Positions 22,896 through 33,592 of a stretch of 64,000 nucleotides of DNA are shown piece by piece; positions within the stretch are counted from its first letter, which is position 1, and each line of letters starts with the position of its first letter. The notes beneath the pieces were generated by a model. The model was not told where the DNA came from. It saw only the letters and a program-made list of their open reading frames with translations, and did not search any database. The stretch is from Monoplex corrugatus (Eukaryota > Mollusca > Gastropoda > Littorinimorpha > Ranellidae), in the NCBI GenBank assembly GCA_030674185.1, contig JAPXFY010000095.1:35001-99000 (forward strand), given 5' to 3'. A program made the position numbers and the translations under genes.

Positions 22896-23347
22896 GGCAG
22901 AGACAAAATGCAAAACGCTTATGCAACGAAGGGAAGAAACTGTTGATACCACGAAGTTCATTTTCGAGCGGAGAGTTATTTCCCATTATCCTAAAGTGTG
23001 GCACTCTCCTTGAACGGTGTAGGCCTACTTACTGTTCATAGCTTACCTACCTGACTGTCGAACAAACAAATAAATAAACTGAATTGGTAAATGCAGAAAT
23101 ATGCCAGTCATGGTTTTTGAAACATATCAAAATGAAGAAATCTGCGTCAACATGGATGAAAACTTGCTGTTGTACCCCAAACCTTTGTCCATGGCTACTG
23201 TTACCAGTCGTACACTAAAAAAATAACAAACTTAGGAACTACAGGCCAAAACCAAACTTTACAAAAACAACCCAAACCCCAAACATAGCAAAATTGTAGT
23301 TCAAATGGATTCACACGTATGATAATCTTAACTTCTGTATTAATACT

Positions 23348-23466
23348 GCCAACGGCCACACCACGTTGAAAACACCGGTTCTCGTCTGATCACCGAAGTT
23401 AAGCAACGTCGGGTCCGGTTAGTACTTGGATGGGTGACCGTCTGGGAACACCGGGTGCTGTTGGCA
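23348..23466 (+). rRNA. 5S ribosomal RNA
   Basis: A full-length 5S gene of 118-119 bases, transcribed by Pol III, whose RNA joins the large ribosomal subunit. Landmarks are ACCACGTTGAAAACACCGG, GATCACCGAAGTTAAGCAAC (A-box part of the internal control region) and TTAGTACTTGGATGGGTGAC (box C). The closing stem pairs GCCAAC with GTTGGC; animals usually have GCCTAC/GTAGGC, so both sides changed together. A few C-to-T differences keep G-U pairing. A T9 terminator follows. It stands alone here, not in a tandem array, 2.4 kb from the H2A gene. It looks functional. Confidence 0.95.
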
Positions 23467-23468
23467 AC

Positions 23469-23477
23469 TTTTTTTTT
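23469..23477 (+). terminator. Pol III terminator of the 5S gene
   Basis: A nine-T run three bases after the mature 3' end. Confidence 0.9.
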
Positions 23478-23729
23478 CTTCCCTTCGCTCGTTATGTTCC
23501 TTACTTCTCTGTCGCTCTCTGGAACAAACATTGCATTTCTCTTTTCTTTCTTTTTTTTTTTTTGCATACTTTTTTTTTCATTGTGACTTTAGCCAAGCAC
23601 ATGCCCAGTACCCATGTTGATAGAAAATGCACACATCATGTACTCATTTCTCTCACACAACATACACTACCCTGCCTCTTGTGCAATCTGCTCTCTCACA
23701 GATTATCTTCCACAACCCTTAGCCCCTCA

Positions 23730-23758
23730 TGTATCATAGTGTGTGGACTGTGTGTGTG

Positions 23759-23795
<37 letters not shown>

Positions 23796-24236
23796 TCGTA
23801 TATGTATGTGGCACTAAGTGTGTGTATGTCTGTATGTCTGTGATTGTATGTGTGTGTGACACTGTGTGTATGCGTGTGTGCATGTGTGTGTGTGTGCGTG
23901 TGACTGTGCATGACTGTATGTGTGTGTCTGTATGTGTGTGTGGGGTGTGTGTGTGTGTGTGTGATCGTATATGTATGTGGCACTAAGTGTGTGTATGTCT
24001 GTGTGTCTGTGATTGTATGTGTGTGTGACACTGTGTGTATGTGTGTGTGTATGTGTGTGTGTGTGCGTGTGACTGTGCATGACTGTATGTGTGTGTATGT
24101 GTGTGTGTGTGTGTTTGTAGTGTATTTGTGCATGTGATATGTAAGGGTATGTGATGTCAGTGTGAGTGTGTGTACGCATGTGTATGTGTGACCAATGTGA
24201 GTGTGGTATATGTGTGTATGATGTGAGTGTGTATGT

Positions 24237-24268
<32 letters not shown>

Positions 24269-24328
24269 CAGAGAGAGACAGAGACAGAGACAGATAGAGT
24301 GTGTGTGTGTGTGTGTGTGTGTTGTCCT
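23730..24328. repeat. GT-rich array with a 169-bp tandem duplication
   Basis: A unit starting GATCGTATATGTATGTGGCA at 23794 recurs at 23963, with the same internal landmarks (CACTAAGTGTGTGTATGTCTG, in part; GACTGTGCATGACTGTATG). GA/GACA repeats at 24238-24300 and a GT run close the array. The flanking DNA from 23478 to 23730 is T-rich and shows no gene. Confidence 0.85.
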
Positions 24329-24367
24329 TTCCAGCATGCTATTTCTCTACAGTCTTGAACCCAGACA

Positions 24368-24573
24368 CATTATTATTATTATTATTACATGAATAAACGC
24401 CTTTCCATAAAATGCTCAACGCGTTTTACATAAAATCTTAATTAAAACATGCATTACAAATAGAAGCTGAATAAGAGATTTAACTAATTAAAACAAATCA
24501 GAGAGCATACAAAGATATTCCAACATATCATGTTCACGTTCACAACACACACACACACACACACACACACACC

Positions 24574-24646
<73 letters not shown>

Positions 24647-25660
24647 ACACACTCACACCCATACACACACAAAAATTAAAATTAAAATATATAATCAGAA
24701 GAATAAACTTAAAAAACACCAATAATAGACACAGTCATGCCAAGGACTAGAAAAGGTTAAAAACAGTCATTTTGTACTTCAGCACCAATGCCGTGGAAGT
24801 TACTCTGCAACCAGATACTTTTGAAAAAGATGGGTTTTAAGTTCCTTTCTGAAGGTTAAGTAACTATGTTGTTTTCTCAGGTTGAGTGGCAGATTGTTCC
24901 ATACTGAAGGACCAAAAACAGAGAAAGCGCGTTTGCCAACTGTGGAGAGAGAAAAACGTGGTTCGACTAGTTGAAAAGAATCTCCGGAACGAAGGGTTCG
25001 AGTCGGTACATAATGTTGGATCAGTTCAGAAAGATATGGTGGTGCAGTGACTGTATCACTTAGACAGCGGAAACAGAGGCAAGCAATCTTGAAGTCTATT
25101 CTGGCTTTGATGGGGAGCCAGTGAAGGGATTTCAGCAGTGGATTTGCACTGTCAGATTGTTTCTTGAGCAGGATAAGGCGGGCTGCATTATTTTGAATGA
25201 CCTGAAGCTTTCTAAGTTTGTCATCAGGTAAGCCAGCTAAGAGAGAATTACAGTAATCTAATCTTGACAAAATAAAACAAACTGCAAGCTTCTTCACGGC
25301 ATCGGTGGTGAGGTAAGGACGAATCTTTGCAATCCTACGGAGCTGAAAGTTTAGGCTACGGCAAAGATTGTTGATATACGCGTCCATTGTTAATGATTCG
25401 TCAAGAAACACTCCAAGATTTCTAACAGATGGTGCAAAAGAAAGACTGCAGCCACAGATTGTCCTTGTGCATGTTGGTGTTTGTTGTAGTTTATGTTTAG
25501 TACCGATTTTTATCAGTTCAGTTTTATCTTCATTCATTTTAAGCTTGTTTGTCATCATCCAGTCACCGACAGCCTCAATACCAGATGCAATCAAACACAC
25601 TAACAATGGCCACTCTCTTCTTCAACATCACCGACGGCCTTTAAACTGGCTGCCTCAATA
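24368..25660 (-). mobile_element. CR1/L2-like LINE, 3' half, minus strand
   Basis: A 268-codon minus-strand frame (25606-24800) encodes the C-terminal part of a CR1/L2 reverse transcriptase: KLKMNEDKTELIKIG, SVRNLGVFLD, RLDYCNSLLAGLPDDKLRKL, IQNNAARLIL, LHWLPIKARI, YVPTRTLRSGD and FRKELKTHLFQ. It is open throughout. The 3' UTR contains a CA microsatellite (24540-24672) and ends at an AAT repeat near 24368-24387. It differs clearly from the 7-kb element, so it belongs to another subfamily. 5'-truncated upstream of the YADD palm. Confidence 0.9.
24540..24672. repeat. (CA)n microsatellite inside the LINE 3' UTR
   Basis: CA run with CACGCA and CACCACA interruptions. Confidence 0.95.
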
Positions 25661-25863
25661 CTAATAAATAACAAAATACAGATTAACAAGTCAATCCATT
25701 CATAATTATACTAGAAGACCTATTCTTCAAGACACTTTATGTTGTTCCCATATCAGGCATAAAAAAGACAGACAGGAAGAGAAGATCAGGAAACTTGTCA
25801 CTTATTTAACTCATCTTGTGACACTGTACATACTTTTATATGATCTGTGATGAATAAACTTCT

Positions 25864-25968
25864 CTACTGGTGTTGTCTCTTACAATGACCTCAATTCTAC
25901 TGGTGTTGCGTCTTATGTTAATCTCAATGCATTGGTGTTGCCTCTTATGATGATCTCAATTTCTATAC
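25864..25968. repeat. 33-bp tandem repeat, three copies
   Basis: Units read CTACTGGTGTTG, then C/G-variable TCTTA, then a CTCAAT end; they diverge by several bases each. The DNA from 25661 to 25863 has no feature. Confidence 0.8.
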
Positions 25969-25971
25969 TGG

Positions 25972-26070
25972 TTGGTTCTTTTGATAGAGCCATGGACTCA
26001 ACATCTGATATCTCAGGTTCAATCCAGCCTGCAACAATGTAAACTGGCCTGTTGGCTGCTCATCTGAATG
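25972..26070 (+). mobile_element. tRNA-like SINE head
   Basis: GATAGAGCCATGGACTCAAC resembles an A-box region and GGTTCAATCC is a B box 30 bp later. AAACTGGCCTGTT and GCTGCTCATCTGAATG then match the longer copy at 27.67-27.78 kb. It ends in a GAT triplet run at 26068. Confidence 0.7.
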
Positions 26071-26113
26071 ATGATGATGATGATGATGATGATGATAATG
26101 ATAATAATTAATG

Positions 26114-26149
<36 letters not shown>
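26068..26149. repeat. (GAT)n and (AAT)n microsatellites
   Basis: GAT units, then AAT units. Confidence 0.95.
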
Positions 26150-26277
26150 GATTCTATTTATATATCGCAAACAGTTCAAGTCAAAACATGTTCATTGCAC
26201 TCTACATAGCACACAAACCAACAAACAAATAAAAATTTTGTGGGGGAGGGGGTCTCATGTCCTCACATGAATATAGT

Positions 26278-26279
<2 letters not shown>
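26150..26279 (+). repeat. Dispersed repeat, uninterrupted copy
   Basis: The unbroken relative of the element at 1704-2170: TATATCGCAAACAGTTCAAG, CACTCTACATAGCACA, AACAAATAAAAATTTTG and GGGGGAGGGGGTCTC. It leads into a CA array like the other copy. Confidence 0.75.
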
Positions 26280-26321
<42 letters not shown>

Positions 26322-26421
26322 ACACACAAACACACACACATACACACCCCACATACACACTTACACACAGATGTTTGTTGTCACAAAACGCAGTGCATAC
26401 TGTAATCACACACAACACACA

Positions 26422-26469
<48 letters not shown>

Positions 26470-26590
26470 CAACTACACAAAGGCACTAGGGCACACACAC
26501 ACGTACACACACACACTTACGATTCACGCACATACAGATCACACTCACTACACACACACTCCAACATCACACGCACACACACACACAACG

Positions 26591-26631
<41 letters not shown>

Positions 26632-26711
26632 ACACACACACACACACACTTCGTTAAACACACATACACACCACACACACACACACCACACACACACACA
26701 CACACACATCA

Positions 26712-26751
<40 letters not shown>

Positions 26752-26817
26752 CACACACACACATACACACACACATACACACACACACACAACACAACAC
26801 TAACACACACACAACAC

Positions 26818-26849
<32 letters not shown>

Positions 26850-26970
26850 ACACACACACACACACCACACCACGCATCACGCACATGCAGATACACACTC
26901 ACACACACACTCTGTTCAACACACACACACTCACAACACACATTCGTTCACGCACACACACACACACACA

Positions 26971-27016
<46 letters not shown>

Positions 27017-27150
27017 CATCACACACCACTGACACACACACACACATCCACACACAACACAACACCACACACACCACACACACACAACTACATCATACAC
27101 ACAGCTCACACACATACCAGCATCACAAAACCACATACACAAGCTCACAC
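26279..27150. repeat. Long (CA)n array, about 870 bp
   Basis: CA runs with CACT, CAT, CAA and CCA interruptions. The 325-codon HTHT frame across it is an artefact. The DNA from 27151 to 27500 is non-coding, with no feature seen. Confidence 0.95.
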
Positions 27151-27504
27151 AGACACGCACGCACAAACGTGCTACAGCTGCACAATCTGCACGTGGAATT
27201 GTTTGTCCGTCACGTGATTTCATATCATCCATGAGTTTGAATTTCTGAGCTGTTGGACTTTCAAACTTCAATCACATTTGAGTTTTGCCAGCAGTGAAAA
27301 GAAACCAGTGCTGTTACTTACTTACGGTACTTATTTATTGATTCATTTGTATTTATTCACTGGACCATTTAGAAGTATCAACGGGCGGTTGAAAAGGCCC
27401 AAAGTGGAATCAAATCAGCTAATACATCAGCTCTGTGAACTTTGGACAGGGTAAGTATCTTTCTTTAAACGTATTTCGACTTGAAGGATAATGGCGGGCC
27501 ATGA

Positions 27505-27606
27505 CTTTTTAACTGTTGTCTTTTTATTTTACCTGGGTGTCGTTTTTAACGTGGTGTTAGCCCTGATATGGCTCTAGTAGTCGGCTGGGCTCTAAGCAAC
27601 ATGAAC
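27505..27606 (+). mobile_element. SINE 3' tail stub
   Basis: TTAGCCCTGATATGGCTCT, GTCGGCTGGGCTCTAAGCAA: the terminal block of the SINE family, standing alone just before a fuller copy. Confidence 0.7.
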
Positions 27607-27667
27607 TTGAACCTGAAAGAAATTTATCTTCTTTCATGAGTACGTTATAACCCTGGTGTCTGATTTT

Positions 27668-28120
27668 TACACAGGCTGTTGGCTCTGTTGATAGATCCGT
27701 GACTCAGTATCTAGTGTTTCGAGTTCAATCCCGGTGGATAACTTAAAAACTGGCCTGTTCGTTGCTCATCTAAATGTTTCAGTAACCATTATGGAAATTC
27801 TGTGTTAGAAATGTCCTCTTTTTGTCACTCTGTTTCTGCCTTGTTCCTTTGCTTTCTGTCATTTCTTCCTATCATTATCTGCCTGGCTGGTCCATTCACC
27901 TGTATGTGTTTGTTATTGTCTTACATACTTCTCTTAGGTTGATGACTGGGTACATGTACTAAGTGCATTTTTGGCACTAGGAAAATGACATGCGCAAGCA
28001 ATTTATGTTAATTTCAGCCTGTTTTTGTATATGTTTTAGTGTCTTTATTATGTTTAAATTTGTATTCATGCATGATTTTTAAACCCATTGGGTTTTAAAC
28101 AAAATAATAACAATAAAGCT
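27668..28120 (+). mobile_element. tRNA-headed SINE, near full length
   Basis: The head carries GGCTCTGTTGATAGATCCG (A-box region) and GAGTTCAATCCCGG (B box) about 40 bp later, the Pol III promoter layout of a tRNA. The body follows with TCATTTCTTCCTATC, GGGTACATGTACTAAGTGCA, TTTTTGGCA, and the end GGGTTTTAAACAAAATAA, then AACAATAA. The usual AGCCCTGAYATGGCTCTG block is deleted near 28080. Confidence 0.75.
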
Positions 28121-28121
28121 G

Positions 28122-28290
28122 ATCAACCTAGGATACAAGAAACCCAGATTCCATTACTGATCGTATGTGTCTGCCCTCCCCTTTCCATTAGACCTTGAGT
28201 GGTGGTCTGATTGCTAGTCTTTAAGATGAGATGATAAACTTGAGTATTCACGTATACATCTAGCGCACGTTGAAGATCAGACGGAAATAA
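28122..28290 (+). mobile_element. SINE central domain, molluscan type
   Basis: CCTTGAGTGGTGGTCTGATT, GCTAGTCTTTAAGATGAG, GATGATAAAC and CTAGCGCACGT follow the order of a central domain widespread in mollusc SINEs. The same domain occurs near 32.95 kb. 28291-28510 has no feature. Confidence 0.65.
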
Positions 28291-28514
28291 AAAATTGCAT
28301 CTGTTAAAATTCTGTAGAAAATATGGTTAATGAATAAACAGAAAATACATATAAAAATGTGACAACGCACTTTGGCGATTTCCTTTCCTCCGAAGCCGTT
28401 GTCAACGGAACTTGAATTCTTGTGACAACAATAAGACCACAATCAGTCCAGTTCGGAGTTCAGTCCATCAGGTATATCAGTATCTGAAACAGTGCCTTTT
28501 TTCATCCTAAGCCA

Positions 28515-28990
28515 ACAAACGAATATTGTGAACCATATTACCGTTCTATGCAAAGTGCGCTTTCATTCCGCACAACAAGCACAAGACAAATATTGTGAAC
28601 CATGATTATTACCGTTTTATCCAGAACGGTGCGCCTTTTCCATTCCAGGCACAACAAGCACAAGACCAAAAGATTGTGAACCATGATTATTACCGTTTTT
28701 ATCCAGAACGGTGTGCCTTTTCCATTCCAGGCACAACAAGCACAAGATAAATATTTGAACCATGATTATTACCGTTTTTATCCAGAACGGTGGCCTTTTC
28801 CATTCCAGGAACGCACATATTTTACCGTTTATCCAGAACGGTGGCCTTTTCTCAGCCACAAGACGACCAAATATTGTGAACCATATTTTTTGTATTTTCA
28901 TCCAGAACAATGCGCCTTTTAAATCCCAGGCACAACAAATATATGACCAGAATATAGTGAATCATAATTACTGTTATACATTCTAATAAA
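28515..28990. repeat. 80-bp minisatellite with a built-in hairpin
   Basis: About six units of 79-81 bp: TGTGAACCATGATTATTACC, GTTTTTATCCAGAACGG, CCTTTTCCATTCCAGGCACA, ACAAGCACAAGA. Each good unit contains ACCGTT and AACGGT separated by 8-9 bases, an inverted repeat. Short plus- and minus-strand frames across it are by-products. Nothing else was seen up to 29190. Confidence 0.9.
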
Positions 28991-29194
28991 AGTTTGTGTG
29001 TCCACAGAAAGGTGACAGAGACTGTGATCCTCCTTCAGTGTGCTTACAGTGGACAAAAAGCTCCACACATACAGGACCCGTGTCAACACCCCATGACACC
29101 ACAAGGCGTCATTTACACCTTTCACCGCCATCTGGTCCATCTCGTCCGATCTTCATGAACACCCGTAAGTAACTAGACCAAAACTGAAAACTGG

Positions 29195-29226
29195 GGGTGG
29201 GTGGGATGGGATGGGATGGGATGGAT
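29195..29226. repeat. (GGGAT)n repeat
   Basis: GGTGGGT followed by four GGGAT units. Confidence 0.95.
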
Positions 29227-29494
29227 AGAGGAAGGGGAAGGGGTTGCGAGAGGGGTAGTGACGTAGTGAGGATTTCAACTTTTCTAGGGACCAGCATTGT
29301 GATGGCTGTGCCAATCTGTTCTCCATCTGATGACAGCCCAATACATCGTTGGCATCTAGAACACTGAAGATCGTCCCTCCTCTGTTCTGGTCGGCCTGTG
29401 TATGTCCTTCAGGGCCTCGAGACTCTTGTTCTGTTTGTGCTGTGATATCCTTGGTCTTCCTCTTTCGTGTTTTCCTTCGTGCAAAAAAAATGGC

Positions 29495-29760
29495 AGAATG
29501 GTTAATTAAGACGTTCGCCTGCCAGTAACTAAATTCGCGGCTCCAGGGTTCGTTTACTGTAAGAGGCGTCGTCTTTTCTCCTTAGTTTAACCGGAAAATC
29601 GAACTGGACGTCTAGCCCTTCGGAAGGGGACGAAAAACGAATCGAACTCGTGTACCTTCTGGCCTGCGCACCCTAAAGAATCCAGGGCAGTTGAAAGTCG
29701 TGAAGAGCTAGGACATTCGCCGACTGACCTGGCAGAATCGTATTAGTATTGGAGATAAAG
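29495..29760 (+). mobile_element. tRNA-derived SINE, second family
   Basis: TGGCAGAATGGTTAATTAAG (A-box region) and CTCCAGGGTTCGTTTACTG (B box) form a leucine-tRNA-like head. The body has GAACTGGACGTCTAGCC, GGAAGGGGACGAAAAAC, CTGCGCACCCTAAAGAA and CAGGGCAGTTGAAAG. It differs from the SINE at 27.7 kb. Target duplications were not identified. Confidence 0.6.
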
Positions 29761-29897
29761 GTTCACTTCTCAATTCCCTTCCCTTGAGACCCATTAGTCT
29801 TCTTGCTTTTCTGGGTTCTTTTGGAAAAAAAGTGACAGGAAGACAGCTTCGGTCAAGGGTCATTTGTCGAACAGGCTTGAGTGTACTCTAACTTAGC

Positions 29898-30035
29898 ATC
29901 GTGTGTGTGTGTGTGTGTTGTTGTGTGTGTGTGTGTGTCGTGTGTGTGTGTGTGAGTGAGTGCGGTGGGTGAGTCGTTCGCGTGCATGCGTGTGTAGTGT
30001 GTGTGCGTGCGTGCGTGCGTGTGTATGCGTGAGAC
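29898..30035. repeat. (GT)n microsatellite
   Basis: GT runs with TTG, CGTG and GAGT interruptions. The DNA from 30036 to 30570 holds no recognisable gene. Confidence 0.9.
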
Positions 30036-30574
30036 AGAAGATGACGGCTTGGGTCTGGGTCACACGCCCTACTCCCAACCTGTTCCCCACCCCATCCCCC
30101 ACTCCAGTTTGCGTGTGTTTGTGTCCTGGAGGTTTGGTCGTTGTTGGTCGATTGTTTTGGTGAATGATGGGAGTGCGTGCCTTGACTTGAATCTTTAATC
30201 AAGAGTTGGCGCTTTCTGTTATCATTTTTTTTATTATTATGTCCAAGTGAAGGGACAGTCTGGATAATGTGATTCTGCTCTCTTCGAGAAGTTACTGGTT
30301 GGGAATGGTGTTAGGCCAGATGATTCCTCTGATTCTTCAGAATGTTTCTTGTGTGTGTAGGGTTGACAGCTTGATGAGGTCGCTCTCTGTCATCTCCATC
30401 ATCCTGAGCTAAAAAATGGGATGAAAAGGACATGGCTCTGGTACAATTCTACTGTGTATTTGTATTGCATTTGATGGAACTAGTGAGATGACTGTTCCCA
30501 GACATTCAAACCCTTCAACCTGTTCCATCATGTTGTGCCAATCTGCCGTCACTCTGCATGAGGAATTTCTTGTC

Positions 30575-31150
30575 TTTCACTAACCACCATGTCCCCAGTC
30601 CTCCAGTCATCTCACCAGGCGGCGGAAAGCATTTTGGAGATGGCCAGCAGAGCCGGACAGGCTAAGAAAGCATTCAGCGTTCTTGATGACAGATCCCTGT
30701 CGACTGGCACCAGGGAGAGAGTTCTTCAGTGTTATATAGAGCTGATCTTGTTGTACAGATGCGAAGCGTGGACAGTCAGTACACAATGTCAGCAAGATTG
30801 AGGCAGCTGAAATGTAGTTTCTAAGAAGAATGTTAAGAGTTATATGGAGACCAAAGAAAACAATCGAGACAGTCTTAAAAGAGGCAAACTCAAAAAGAAC
30901 ATTAATGAATAGGATTGGGGAAGGACGGGCAACATTTACAGGACATTTTATGAGGAAAGAGAAATTAGAGTACCTAGTCACAACATGAAAGGAAGAGGCA
31001 AAAAGAGCACAAAGTAGACATAGGGAGAAAATACTGGACAAACTTGTGGAGTGGATGAAGAAAGAGGGTGGGAGATGTACTTGCAGCGACAACAGACAGA
31101 TTGATGGAGGGCCATGATCGCCAACGCCATAGAGGCAGGGCACATGATGA
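30575..31150 (+). mobile_element. CFDP2-like LINE 3' fragment
   Basis: ISRAGQAKKAF, SLSTGTRERVLQCYIE, LILLYRCEAWTVS, then in shifted frames FLRRMLRV.WRPKK, GRATFTGHFMRKE and MIANAIEAGHMM. This is the thumb and C-terminal tail of the same LINE group seen near 47.5 and 61 kb. Frame shifts near 30800 and later, and no RT palm, mark it as a dead 5'-truncated copy. Confidence 0.85.
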
Positions 31151-31174
31151 TTTGGGGGAACCTCCACACGTTGT

Positions 31175-31318
31175 TCAGCATTCTGAGCATGTTGTGTCTT
31201 GCTGAGACATGCTGGATGGTGGTGTCTGTTCATCTATCGTGTCTTCCTCAGATGAAGACACTGCATGTCCTCCTTCAACTTCATCTTTTGCAGAGTCTGC
31301 TTCAACTCTGCAAATATA
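31175..31318 (-). other. Possible acidic terminal exon
   Basis: Reversed, TATATTTGCAG is a plausible splice acceptor. It opens a 45-codon frame, VEADSAKDEVEGGHAVSS then EEDTIDEQTPPSSM and DTTCSEC-stop. The acidic, serine-rich product is unlike random translation of the flanks, but no partner exon is recognised to the right. It could be chance. Confidence 0.25.
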
Positions 31319-31464
31319 CATATACACAAAATGCATAATGTGTGTCTGTACAGACTTGTAATATACAAAAGCATACTGACAAAACATTATTTTACATGAA
31401 ATTTTCTATACAGTCATGATTGTTAATATGAAATCAACATTCGAGGAAACCACCATATCACCAT

Positions 31465-31562
31465 CTACCAAACACCAACCATCACACACCACCACACCAC
31501 CACCATCACCCACCACCATCAACCACTACCACCATCACCAATCACCACCACCACCTCACCAC
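31465..31562. repeat. (CAC/CAT)n triplet tract
   Basis: CAC, CAT and CCA triplets in irregular order. 31563-31805 has no recognised feature. Confidence 0.85.
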
Positions 31563-31807
31563 AGACAATAGGAATACATTTGATACCGTTCTCCTTATGA
31601 CAGATGACTGAAGAAACTTCATGAACAGCGTCTAAGCTGGACACCATTCCAGACATCCCCAGAACGGACGGTACTGATGAGTTCCAGAACCCGTCTGCTT
31701 TACAGCAAAGGACGAAAACTGACGTCTGCCTTTGTCAATGGCTGACAAGCCACACAGCACACACCAACATCTAAAGGCCCTAATTGTATTTTGAAGGTAC
31801 TGAACAG

Positions 31808-31847
31808 AACGTGTGTGTGTGTGTGTTGTGTGTGTGTGTTGTGTGTG

Positions 31848-31878
<31 letters not shown>

Positions 31879-31965
31879 ATGTGTGTGGCGTGGCGTTGTG
31901 TGTGTCGTGTTGTGTGTGTGCGTGTGCTGTGTGGCGCGTTTGTGTGTATGTGTGCGTGTGTGTGT

Positions 31966-32018
<53 letters not shown>

Positions 32019-32032
32019 TGTGCGAGTGCCTG
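31808..32032. repeat. (GT)n array
   Basis: GT runs with TTGTG and GCGT interruptions. Confidence 0.95.
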
Positions 32033-32089
32033 TTCTTATAAGCGCACGTGCGTTAAGTTGCTGTCTTTGTATGTGTGGAAAACAATTAC

Positions 32090-32565
32090 CAAACGCCCAG
32101 GTCCTAGCATGCGCTGGTCTTCCACATGCACACACTGCTCAGAAAGCAGGTTGCTCTAGCCTGGCCATGTGCGCCGGAAGGAAGATGGACGTATCCCAAA
32201 GGATATCCTTTACGGTGAACTAACCTCCGACAAGAGATCTGTTGGCCGCCCCCCAAAAACGTCTGCAAGCAGCGATGTGAAAGCTTTGGACATCAAAACA
32301 GAGAGCTGGGAAGACACAGCAGCCGATCGCAATAGGTGGCGCAGTGTGCTCTAGAAACAACTCGGGTTGGGAGAAGGGGGGGGGGGGGGGGAGAAGATCC
32401 AGACCTTAGCTGAGGTGAGAGCCAGGTGGAAAGCAAGCTCTTGTGAAGGTAATCCCATGGCCAGCATCCACACATGCATTCAATGTCGCAGAGACTGCCG
32501 TTCCCGCATCGGCCTTATCAGCCACAGCCGACGCTGCTCCAGAGAAGTCATCTCGACTCGACACG
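32090..32565 (+). mobile_element. LINE C-terminus with a zinc finger
   Basis: The frame reads GHVRRKEDGRIPKDILYGEL, then RSVGRPPKTSASSDVKALDI, ESWEDTAADRNRWRSVL. After a poly-G tract (32373-32392) and frame change it continues EVRARWKASSCEGNP and IHTCIQCRRDCRSRIGLISH, SRRC. This RT-tail plus C2H2-like finger order (C-x2-C-x12-H-x4-C) is typical of a widespread invertebrate LINE. The copy is 5'-truncated at a GT array and is interrupted. Confidence 0.85.
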
Positions 32566-32674
32566 ACACTAGGGTTCATCATCCAAGGTCGACGTCGGCT
32601 GACGGAGGCTTACCATTGCTAAACCCTTTTCACAGGCGAGATCTTGAGGTTTCTACCTAAGTTAAGAAAACAAT

Positions 32675-32745
32675 CTCTGGAGGAGATTTGAATCCCAGTC
32701 TCTTGCCTAACAGGCCGTGATATTGACAAGTAACCGAGGATCACA
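32675..32745 (-). mobile_element. tRNA-like SINE head, minus strand
   Basis: Reversed, CTGGGATTCAAATCTCC resembles a B box, with CGGCCTGTTAGGCAAGAG before it. No body is recognised, so this is a weak call. Confidence 0.3.
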
Positions 32746-32857
32746 GAAATGGTCATCTGTTGTGAACTTGACCACACAGTTTCAAACACTGTGTTGATTC
32801 TTCTGCTTTCATGCGACAAACGCTACAACAGCCACAATCCAAAAGCCTGTATTTAAA

Positions 32858-33592
32858 ACAGCGTGTGGCCTAGTGGAAAGAGTAGGTGCCTAGAAATCCA
32901 AGTTCTATTCCCATCGGATGGTGATTTTTCTCCTCCCTCCACTAACACCTTGAGCGGTGGTCTGAGTGCTAGTCTTTCAGATGACACACTACACCGAAAT
33001 GCTGTACCCGAAAAGGGGGGTGGGGTGGAGTGTGAATGCCAGAGGATCTTTCAGTACCGATGGTTTCCCCACCCTCGGAAAATTCATTGCTAGAAATTTC
33101 CTCATTTCTCTTATTCTCTGTGTTTCTTCCTTGTTCCTTTTCTTTCTATCGTTTCTTCCTGTCATTTTCTGCTATGTTGGTCTATTGATCTGTTCGTGTT
33201 CTGTGCAGTCTTACATGCTTCCTATTGATACAGGCTGTTGGTACAGGTATTAACTACATTTTTGGCTTTGAGGAAACATGACACGCATAGACAATGTTCG
33301 GTAATTTAAGGCCATGTTTTTATGTTTTAGTGTCGTTAGTGATCTTTATGTTCGTGATCAAGTGACCTTTATGATCATGATCAGATTTCTATAAAACCTC
33401 ATGTAGATAAATTCAAGGGAATGATCAATGCCGCTAGCATATCTTTAGATTAGTATGTGAATCTGTATTAATTTCCTTTCCATTTTTTATCGGGGTCATC
33501 GAGATGTGTACATTTTGCTATGGTTGTAGCCCTGACATAGCTCTGCGCAAGCAGCTGGGCTTTAAACGTAATAATGACGGTAAAAACGGAGA
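32858..33592 (+). mobile_element. Full-length composite SINE
   Basis: The tRNA-like head has TGGCCTAGTGGAAAGAG (A box) and AAGTTCTATTCCC (B box). The central domain follows (CCTTGAGCGGTGGTCTGAGT, GCTAGTCTTTCAGATGA), then GGATCTTTCAGTACCGATGG, TCGTTTCTTCCTGTC, CTACATTTTTGGCTTT, and the tail AGCCCTGACATAGCTCTGCG with GGGCTTTAAACGTAATAA. It is the most complete copy in the window and lets the truncated ones be ordered. It lacks coding capacity and would depend on a LINE. Confidence 0.8.

Noticed and set aside
26240..27234. His/Thr-repeat proteins of up to 325 codons
   Set aside because: Translation of a CA microsatellite; the opposite strand gives Cys/Val repeats. The same applies to every other CVCV/HTHT frame in the window.
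27668..27735. Functional tRNA gene
   Set aside because: A and B boxes are present but the acceptor stem does not pair and the sequence continues into a SINE body.
28515..28990. CRISPR-like regular spacing
   Set aside because: Units are contiguous 80-bp tandem repeats without unique spacers, and the DNA is eukaryotic.
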